64,000 nt of DNA from Isochrysis galbana (taxonomy: Eukaryota > Haptophyta > Isochrysidales > Isochrysidaceae). The notes below the pieces were generated by a model that saw nothing but the letters and a program-made list of their open reading frames with translations, made no database searches and had not been told where the DNA came from. Made by a program: the position numbers and the translations under genes. The stretch is from NCBI GenBank assembly GCA_018136815.1, contig CM030940.1, positions 3,846,833 through 3,910,832 on the forward strand, in the 5' to 3' direction. Positions 56,380 through 64,000 of this stretch are shown one piece after another; the first letter of the stretch is position 1; each line of letters begins with the position of its first letter.

Positions 56380-59140
56380 GGCTGAAATTGCTTGTTCGTT
56401 CATGCCTTTCATTTGGCCCGAATAATCTTGAGTCGCCGGATGGGCTTCACGGCTTCAGCATCCCCGGCATCAAATCATAGCACCATTGTTTACTCGCACG
56501 CATCAATTTCCACACGTCAGTTCTCCGATACTCCTGAAGTGAGTGCAAGGACTACTAGGAACAGCACATCCGCCACTAGCTCAAGTCCATGTCGTCACAC
56601 ACCCATCATCCATGTCCCTCCGTTCTCTCTATCAACGTAAACCTTTCTTGACATTTCTTGAATTGAGACTCTCTTATTTCTGTCTGCCTTGCCAGTGCCC
56701 GTGTGCTCTCCTTCTCTCCCTCTATCCCAGTATCGCTTGCACCATACCATCCATCGTGTACTGCAAGCAGCTTACATGGTATCTGTGCACACATCCAGCG
56801 TTCGTTCCGATACGATTATGACATCAACATCAAGACGAATAAGAGGTAGAAGGGAGAGCGAGCGAAACGTAGAGTGTTTGTACACGCCCATTGGAGTTGC
56901 GCTCGTTTTTTTGGTCCGCAACATCTATCGTGCTGCGTCGTGCTTTCCGTGCTTAAGCAATGAGCACTGAAAAGGCGAGGACTTTCTAGCGCTATTGCTA
57001 TTGGACACTCGACGTTGCGGGGCCGTGCGGCCCAATTTTTGTGTTCCTTAAAAAGCGACAGGATCATTACCAAGATTGACGCCCACGACTACAAACAAGA
57101 TGCCATTTGTTATTGTACCTTCAGTTGGCCCTCGGCGCTGACGGATCCGAGGTTACCACTACCTCAGATGGGAACGGAGGGAAGGGAAGCGGCGAGAGGC
57201 GCGGCGGAAGTTGGGAGATGGGCAATGACGGGCTCACCCGCCTCCAGAGGGGGCAGGGAGGCGGGCTTAGGAGAGGCAGAGCGGGGCGATGGGGCGGACA
57301 TAGCGAGGACGAGAGCGGGGCGAGGGTGAGTGCGCGAGGGTGTCGTCGTTGATAGTTGATAGGTGTGTTGTAGAGTGAGTGTTGTTGACGAGAAGCGAGA
57401 GCGAGAACGGGACGAAAGCGAGAACGGACGAACGGGAACGAACGACAGGAACGAAAGAACGTCTACCAAAGACAAGCTGTCACGCTCACACAACCCTAAC
57501 CCCACTTCCCCTGACATTCACGTATCCTTCCCCACTCACGCGGGGAAACACGGGGAATGAAAAAACAAGGAAGAGAAGCCGAGAGGAGAGCGACAGGGCG
57601 ACGGGAGAGGAGCGACGATACGACGGGAGAGCCGATGCGATCGACAGTTACAAGGGAATAGTTAGTAGAAGTAAGGAGGGAATCTACAAGACTTCCCGTG
57701 CACCGATGACAACAAGGGCGCGGGGGTAGGCTAACCGCTGGGGGAAAACCCACGACGGCGAACACCTGCGACGAAAAACGAGGGCGAGTGCGGGGGAAAG
57801 CGCGGCAAGGAGGGACCTAGGCGATCGCAAAGCACAAGGACCAGGCTTGGGAATCAGGGTGCACGGGCCACAAGGAGGCGCAAACAGGCAAGGAGCGAGT
57901 GATGAGTTACGAGTGACGAGCGGCGCGTAGAACGCCTATCGAGTAAAGAACGACTAACGAGTAACGAGTAAAGTCGAAGACCGCGGACGAGGTCGATCGC
58001 GAATGCGACAGGCGCTATCGCACCTCAACCTCAACCCACTGCCGTTCTCCTTGCTCTTGCTCCACGCTGCCATGAGCATGGGCCGCATGCCATTTGCCGT
58101 TGTTTGCGACCGGGGAGCGGATACGGATACGCGCGGGGGGGAGGGGCAGTCGGAAGTATGTAGGCGGAAGCACTGAGTGCAAGGAGAGAGGAGAGAGGTG
58201 GCGGGAAAAACCCCGAGGAGGGGGGGTGCCTCTCACGGAGCAACCGCTTTGGATTGTGTCGCGGCTGCCGCTCTCCTCCCTCCCTGCGCACCCCTTTCCC
58301 GCCCTCATTGTTGCCCCCGGACTGGCGGAAGCAATCCTGCGCGTAGACCCTTCATTCGAGTTCATACCCAGGCTACCGCTCAGAGAATTCAGGAAGGTGG
58401 GTGATGCCCCGCGGGTCAACGATTCACAAAGCTAGGCAAATAGGTCTACAAGGAAGTTACCAATAGCTGTATGTTGTGCCACCGCAGCTGCCGCTTAACG
58501 CGCACACGCTTCATCCATGTAATAGCTCGTGGCCAATAGAAACCATGATTTGGGCACCACAAGTTGCGTGGTGCTACGTACTATGCATGTGCATCATGCC
58601 ATGCTGGCAAAACAAAACAACTGAAAGCGTGCGCAATAAATTGAAAAGAGGAACCACCAGCGCACGGCCTGCCCAAGGGCGATATAAGCTTGCGCCGAAA
58701 ACGGTCGGAACTCATCTTATCCGTCGAAACAGGTCGAGGAGCTGGAAAGGTAAGGTGTCGAGATTTGGCACGCATCTCATACTTAATGCCCCTAAAAGGG
58801 ATGTGATGGAACTTGAGCTTCCAGCACAGTGTGGGCCCGACGCTTGAAAACAATCCATCTAGCTTTCCCTATACCCTCGACCCCTCGAGCACGTCCAAAA
58901 GGCCCAAATCACGACATTTTCGTAGGATCAAAGGCAGCATCCCTCTTCAGAGTGCCCGGACGGAACCATTCGGTGAGCTCGAAGACATCCTTCCATTCCA
59001 ACTTTTCTTTGCGTGCCTCAGCGCTCGAGACACCTGCCTGAGTTGTGCCGTCATCCGGACACGTGTTGTCGATGGCAGTCTGGCGGGTGGCAAAGGTGCA
59101 CGTCAACAATGGAGTGGGATGAGAGGAAAGGAGGGCAAGG
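56380..59140. other. No gene I can support
   Basis: Moderate-GC DNA with short ORFs only. A run of GAACG-type repeats lies at 57390-57450. The 3' flank of the VDE-family gene is at the right. Confidence 0.45.
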
Positions 59141-59143
59141 CAG

Positions 59144-60877
59144 TCACATCCGAATGCAGTACCTGCCAGCCAGACCGCGAAATCCCTTTTGATGGGTTGC
59201 GAGGTCACATGAGCTCCGATTGAGGAGCCCTACCAGCACTACAAGGACTCCGTTGCCCACCGCTACAAGAGGGCCTCCGAGTGTAGTGAGTGGATGCCGC
59301 CTTCGCACCATTTGCTCGGGCTTTAGACCCGCACTCGCGATGGAAGCATCCACCTCCTCGCGCAGGCTAGCGTCGAGTAACGCGTCCTTCTCGCGAGTGA
59401 ACACGAAGGCGCCATCGTAAGGTCCTTGTTGCGTGTCACCACGATAGGCCACGACGCGGTAACCGTCGCCTTTCCCAACCAGATACCACCTGAGTAAATG
59501 CAAACCGATTTGGTGATAATCTTCTTGGAATCAGCTGGAAGGGGAGGCGCGTGACTACTCACTGTTCATGGAAAGTCAGGCCAAACATCTTGCCCTCGAC
59601 GGTCATCGAGGCTTTTCCTTGGGGCCCACGATCGTTGGCCATGCTCTCGATGAAATTATTCTGCCAAAACCCCGTCCCGTCGGGCTTCGGCACGCGGAAG
59701 AGGATGTCGTTCTTGAGCCCGCCGGTTCCTGGGAGGAGGTGACGCAAGCCATATCAGTCGAGCAGGCCCCGGCAACATTGCTGCTTGCGGATCTTTTGCG
59801 AAAGAATGCATCTATAATGATGGCCCTTGCTTCACAGCTCATGCTCACCATCTGCGGTGAAGGTGTTGAGCTGGCACGGGTACGTGTCATACTTGGGGTT
59901 ATAGCCCAGTACCTGTAAAAGGGGGTACCCGCCGTTATCGTTTGACTCCATGCCGCACTATGGGAAAGAGGAGATGTACTCGCGACGCAGCTCTTAGTGT
60001 ACTTCAGGCTTGGAGCGCACGTACCTTGTACCACCTACCTTCAAGATCAGATGGCTTGAAGTTCGGAACCTGCGGCGGCACGTCATTCTCGTAGAAGGTT
60101 GTGGTGTCCTGTTTGACACCGGTGGAGACACACTCGTGCTCCTCCAGTGTGCACGAGAGCCTGAGGAGCGACAGATAGATTTCAGTAAGCCAGAAGCACA
60201 TGGCCATCTCAATGGTGCAGCTTGTACTGCAACACATGTCGCCGTGTCATTTGGGAGCGACACAGGAGTCGTCGTCGGCCCTGCACCCCCAAACACCCTG
60301 TGGAGCGCGCGCACCAATCATTTAGCTTCTCCGAGCCGAACCGTGCGAAGCACTGCGTAGCGCAGAGCTGCTCTCCGCGGCAGTTCCCCAGGCACGTGAT
60401 GCCCTTGAGGCATGCAGGGTTGGAGAAGCATGCAGTCGTCTGCTCCTTGCACCTACGCCACCGGCAGGCAGCGCAGTCTGGCTCACTCCGGTCAAGCTCC
60501 GCAGGCGGACACAGTGCGCGAGGGGTGCCGCGTACGACGCAAGCCAGACGGGTTCCCCCCGCTTCCCCCCCCCCCCCCGCCCGCCCCTTCCGCCGCTCCC
60601 CACCCCCTTTCCTCTTCCCCCTTTCCTCTCTCTCTCACTCGTTGAAGAAGCAGCTGGGCTCCGCCTTCATCTTGCCGCCCTTTGCCGCAAACTCCTCGAA
60701 GCCCTGTACTGCCTCCACCTCAGCAGCACGGAGCTCGCGGCTGCCCGAGAGAGCGAGTGAGGCGGCGAGCGCAGAGGTGAGCAGATGGCGGAGCGGTGCG
60801 GGCCCCTCCGCTGCCCTGCTCGCATGAGAGCCAGCGCGGGGGCGAGAGAGGCGAGAGGCAGACGAGATCGCGACCAT
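59144..60877 (-). CDS. Violaxanthin de-epoxidase-family protein (VDE/VDL/VDR)
   Basis: Thylakoid-lumen lipocalin-type xanthophyll de-epoxidase family, photoprotective. Exons (minus): 60877-60639, 60485-60315, 60160-60025, 59912-59849, 59728-59563, 59489-59144; 373 aa, phases all consistent. Exon 1: plant-like transit peptide (MVAISSASRLSRPRAGSH) then a lumen-type hydrophobic stretch (LLTSALAASLALSG). Exon 2: Cys-rich domain (DCAACRWRRC, ACFSNPACLKGITCLGNC, LCATQCFARFG). Exon 3: SCTLEEHECV, then FKPSDLEGRWYKV, the lipocalin start. Exons 4-6: GYNPKYDTYPCQLNTF, WYLVGKGDGYRVVAYRGD and YDGAFVFTR. The C-terminus has no long Glu-rich tail as in plant VDE, so VDL or VDR is likelier. Exon 2's acceptor (CGGAG) is the least certain. 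Confidence 0.9.
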
Positions 60878-60879
60878 CG

Positions 60880-61064
60880 ATCGACGGACTCTCTCTCTCT
60901 CCCTCTCTCTCTCTCTTTCTCTCTCACACACACGTACTCGTAGGAGTAAGTACTCCCTCCTGATGTATGTACATACACAAATACGTACTTATGCGTCACA
61001 CGTCACACCATATACTATTTTTAGCACACACTTAAGTACTCCTAATGTACATACACATAATATA
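60880..61064. other. VDE-family gene upstream, CT-rich tract
   Basis: CT repeats at 60890-60925 and a TACATACAC stretch. The probable promoter of the VDE-family gene. Confidence 0.5.
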
Positions 61065-61350
61065 AAATAACTGAGCATTAGTACCACTACTCCCACTAGC
61101 CCGGTACTAACACGACAACCCTCAGTGCACCTGCCCGTACACCTTGACGCGTGCTGATGCCACGGATACATACACCTATGCATCACCAGGATAGCCATTC
61201 AAATCTCCCGAATCTCCCCCCTCGCAGCTCGCAGGCCCCCGGCTCCTATTCTAACTCCCCACAAGTTACAATGGGTGAAAACGCATTGAGGCAAACCGAC
61301 CTACGTCGGGCGACTCTCCGGGAAAAAGCACCGGGGGGGGGGAGGAACTT
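61065..61350 (-). repeat. Family A 3' fragment
   Basis: Minus-strand copy of the last 290 bases of family A (CTGAGCATTAGTACCAC..AGCCCGGTACTAACACGAC; CCCGGCTCCTATTCTAACTC), 5'-truncated. Confidence 0.85.
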
Positions 61351-61538
61351 GTTACTTACGGTTACGGATTACGGATGCCCCTCCGTCCTCTCCTCCGTCC
61401 TCCCCTGTCTGTATTTACTTTCTAAGTCCTGTGAGGTCTCCCTCTTTATGTGAGGAGAGGCGACGGGCCCCCCTCTCTCCTTTTTCTCTTTCCCCCTTCC
61501 CCCCTCTCTCACGCGCCCGCTCTGTTTACGTCGTTAGT

Positions 61539-62465
61539 AACCTACTTTTATAAGTGGGGGTCAATGGGGGCCTCGCGCCCCCCTCTCTCCATTGCGGACA
61601 CCCCCCGGGGTGGGCCCGTACATTCAACCCCAGCCCCTGCCCTCTGGCAGGGGCAGGGCACTCATCAATACAGCCCAGACCCCTAGTGGGCGCGGGCCGC
61701 GAGCCGCACTCCCAGGCCCGCATGGGCCTGCTCTCGTACTGACTCCCCCCCCCATCCCTGGTCGCCAGGCAGACAGGGGCCTCAGGGCGGCACCCAAGGC
61801 CAGCGAGGCGAGCGAGGGAGAGGCAGGAGGGGCCAGGGGCTGAGCCCCAGCCTCCACTGCCCCCTGAGCTGCCCTTGCTGGCCCTCTGGGCGCCCCTGAA
61901 GGACCTCTGAGAGCAGGCCATGGCGCGCCGCATGGCGACGCGCCGCAGGGACCGGGGCGGAAGAGAATGGAACGAGGGAGAGGGGGGGATTTGCACCCCC
62001 CCGATGGAGTGTGGTGAGAAACGAGCCCCGTTTGCGTTAGCAAACGGGCGAAGGGGGGCGGCTGGCGACAGGAGAGGCGAGAAGAAGGGAGTGGCTCAAG
62101 ACGTCCCTGTGGCAGGTATCGGGGGGCGCAGACATTTATTTCTTCGAGGACCGCTCGCGGCGCGAGCTGTAAGGGCCGTTCTCCTTTTTTGACGAGAGGT
62201 TCCTCCCCCCCCCCCCGGTGCTTTTTCCCGGAGAGTCGGCCGGCGTCGACCGGACCGCCTCAATGGGTTTTCCCTCATTTTAACTTGTGGGGAGTTAGAA
62301 TGGGAGCCGGGGGCCTGCGAGGGGGGAGATGTGGAAGGGTGCATAGGAGTATGTATCTGTGACAACAGCACGCGCCAAGGTGTACGGGCAGGTGCGCTGA
62401 GGGCTGTCGTGTTAGTACCGGGCTAGTGAGAGTAGTGGTACTAATGCTCAGATAGATTATTATTA
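61539..62465 (+). mobile_element. Retroposon family A, complete copy
   Basis: Flanked by a perfect 16-bp duplication TGTTTACGTCGTTAGT (61523-61538 and 62466-62481). It begins AACCTACTTTTATAAGTGGG and ends GCTCAGATAGATTATTATTA; 927 bp; no ORF. This and the 42619-43616 copy define the family's ends. Confidence 0.93.
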
Positions 62466-62481
62466 TGTTTACGTCGTTAGT

Positions 62482-62985
62482 GTTCTACGTGTTACTGTGA
62501 GTGTGTGTGCGTGAGATAGTGGTGTTTGGGGTTTGTAGTTTGTAGAGAGATTTTTATCCGGTTCTGCGACGAAGAGAGCGCGCGCGAGCAATGGCGTCGC
62601 TCCTCTCCCTTTCGGCCGCCCTGGTCACCGCGATGGTGCCAGGGCGATATGGAGCTGCTGCACGGGATGGGGATGGGATGGGGGCCCCTGGGTCCATCCC
62701 ACTGGACCGCGCCCGCTCGCCGCATCTGCGTGCGCTCGTTGAGCCACGGCAGCCGGAAACGCCCTCCCCTCTCCCCTCCTCGGCCAGCCGCATGGCTGCA
62801 GCGATGGAGCAAGGTGTGGGGGGCTCATGTGGAGAGGCCTATGGCCTTTCCCATGGCTCCATTGGGTCACTCCCCCTTGGGTCTGCCCCCTTCACTGGCC
62901 TCGCAGCCAATTCTCCGCGCTCGCGCGCGCTCGCGGAGCCGCTGCGGCCGAAACCCCTCCCCTCCTCACCAGCTCACCAGATCGT
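62482..62985 (+). other. Open reading frame without recognisable function
   Basis: A plus-strand frame from ATG 62591 (MASLLSLSAALVTAMVPGRY) runs into family D sequence on the other strand from about 62990, stopping at 63221-63223. The signal-peptide-like start may be real, but the rest is Pro/Ser/Ala-rich. I give no function. Confidence 0.3.
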
Positions 62986-62989
62986 ATAT

Positions 62990-63654
62990 TTGGTGCGCTC
63001 TGGCAAGATCTTGGGCTTTTTTGCTCGCCGCGGCGTAGAGAGCTACGACGTGGCCCGTCCTGAGGCCACCCACGGGTCTTGCCTCATCGATCAGCGCCGA
63101 ATCTGGCACTGTCAAAGAGAGGAGGGCCGCGAGGGCAGCCTCAACGCGGAGGCTCGTCAGCCACGCGTGGACGGCCGCCGCGTCGGTGAGCTGGTCCTGG
63201 TTCTCGATGCCGAGTTCGAGTGAGGGCAAATCCTGCGAGGGGCGGGTCGGGATGGTCGGGGGGGGGTCTGCGGCAGGCAGGGTAGCCGCGTGCGCGCGCT
63301 GTGAGGAGCTGGGTGGGCTGCGCGGGCCATGATGCCAGAGGGTCAGGGGATGGTCGGACTGTCGGCAGCCTGACACGGCGCTGCATCGGGCGGGAATCAA
63401 ATGCCGAATGTAGCTTAGATGTAAAGGAACCGATCCCCCCGCGGGCGCGACCGCCAATTCTTTACGGGTAGAGCGTGAGCGCGCGTGACGGAGGGGGGGG
63501 AGAGGGGGGGAGAATCGCACCATTTCCTGGCGAAGATTTTCGTGGCGGCAGGTGGCCCCCCCTGAAGGTTTTTTATTGGGCCTCGCGCCACGGTCAAAAA
63601 ATGCAGCCCAACCGCCCTTACTAATAGTTAAAAAGCCCCTGTTTGACCGCCCTA
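62990..63654 (-). mobile_element. Family D transposon end, minus orientation
   Basis: It ends CTGTTTGACCGCCCTA at 63654 and is homologous to 50531-51100 plus 52912-53010 (inverted), i.e. the pre-insertion form of the D2 left half. It encodes the same protein segment: LPSLELGIENQDQLTDAAAV, VHAWLTSLRVEAAL, ALIDEARPVGGLRTGHVVAL, AASKKAQDLARAH. The other terminus is not present. Confidence 0.85.
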
Positions 63655-63836
63655 CCGCATAGCCCCAAAGCACGCGCGCTAACGTCCGCCGCCGGCCGGC
63701 TGACAAATTCGATGGAAACTCCTCGGACGAACAAAATTGGCAGGGAAATCACTGACTGGTGACCGGACGCTCACGACATTGAATTGGCTGCGCCTTTCGC
63801 CAGTGGAGAGGTGGCCATAGGGGCGCTCCATCACAA

Positions 63837-63858
63837 CCAAGTATAAACTTAGTTGATG
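63837..63858 (-). repeat. Isolated family B 5' terminus
   Basis: ACCAAGTATAAACTTAGTTG is the 5'-most 20 bases of family B, with no body attached. Confidence 0.55.
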
Positions 63859-64000
63859 GTGCTGTTGCACTAGTGTAACAACATAATACATCACGATATC
63901 ACGATCAACACACAGTTGGCATGGCCTATATACAAACTCTAGCGCCGGAACGCAACAAGCCAAAGGAGGGCGATCTAGATCACCTCTACACGGAACATAC

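Noticed and set aside
50455-63654. A 13-kb family D element spanning 50455-63654
   Set aside because: The two termini lack a shared 7-bp flank (CCATTGG versus CCGCATA); the inner 50531-54997 pair has one.

Overview
This is nuclear DNA from a eukaryote. It has GC-rich genes with short introns (GT/GTGCGC/GTGAG donors, YAG acceptors), dense nested transposons, long GA/CT microsatellites and one 100-base assembly gap (24813-24912). A violaxanthin de-epoxidase-family gene with a plant-like transit peptide and lumen-targeting segment points to a photosynthetic protist. The frequent GTGCGC donor resembles chlorophyte introns, so a green (prasinophyte-like) microalga is my best guess. That is inference, and other algae are not excluded.

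Cellular genes I can support: a P/U-type (PHO80-like) cyclin (10270-11411, minus, 5 exons); an RKRRSRW-type splicing-factor-like protein (19851-20831, plus); a broken cytochrome b561 gene (26185-27321, plus); a KDM5/JARID-like JmjN-JmjC histone demethylase (30191-33923, minus); ATG8 (35396-36319, minus, 4 exons); TYW1, the radical-SAM/flavodoxin wybutosine enzyme (39171-42138, minus, 8 exons); a sulfotransferase (45275-46159, plus); a small membrane protein (55293-55553, plus); a Cys-rich/SAM-like protein (55930-56376, plus); and a VDE-family protein (59144-60877, minus, 6 exons). I see no operon-like logic; these look like independent housekeeping or stress genes separated by mobile DNA.

Mobile DNA fills much of the rest. 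A 5'-truncated Copia element (about 1910-8290) is split by a 2.05 kb TIR element (3606-5659) with a perfect 7-bp duplication. The same TIR family makes a 4.47 kb copy (50531-54997, 7-bp duplication), which holds a poly(T)-tailed retroposon, which in turn holds a tandem pair of another retroposon, and which also holds a 203-bp satellite. Two related long retroposon families (A and B, about 0.75-1 kb, 16-18 bp duplications, no ORF) recur across the window; one B copy sits inside the b561 gene. A foldback element built of GATAGCTATC palindromes around an extremely AT-rich core (12228-14005) lies beside a second inverted-repeat element carrying two convergent ORFs (about 14107-16612). Fragments of Gypsy, hAT and possibly Tc1-like elements complete the picture.

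Large stretches (9120-10269, 28400-30190, 33960-35390, 46930-49400, 56380-59140) show no gene I can support.
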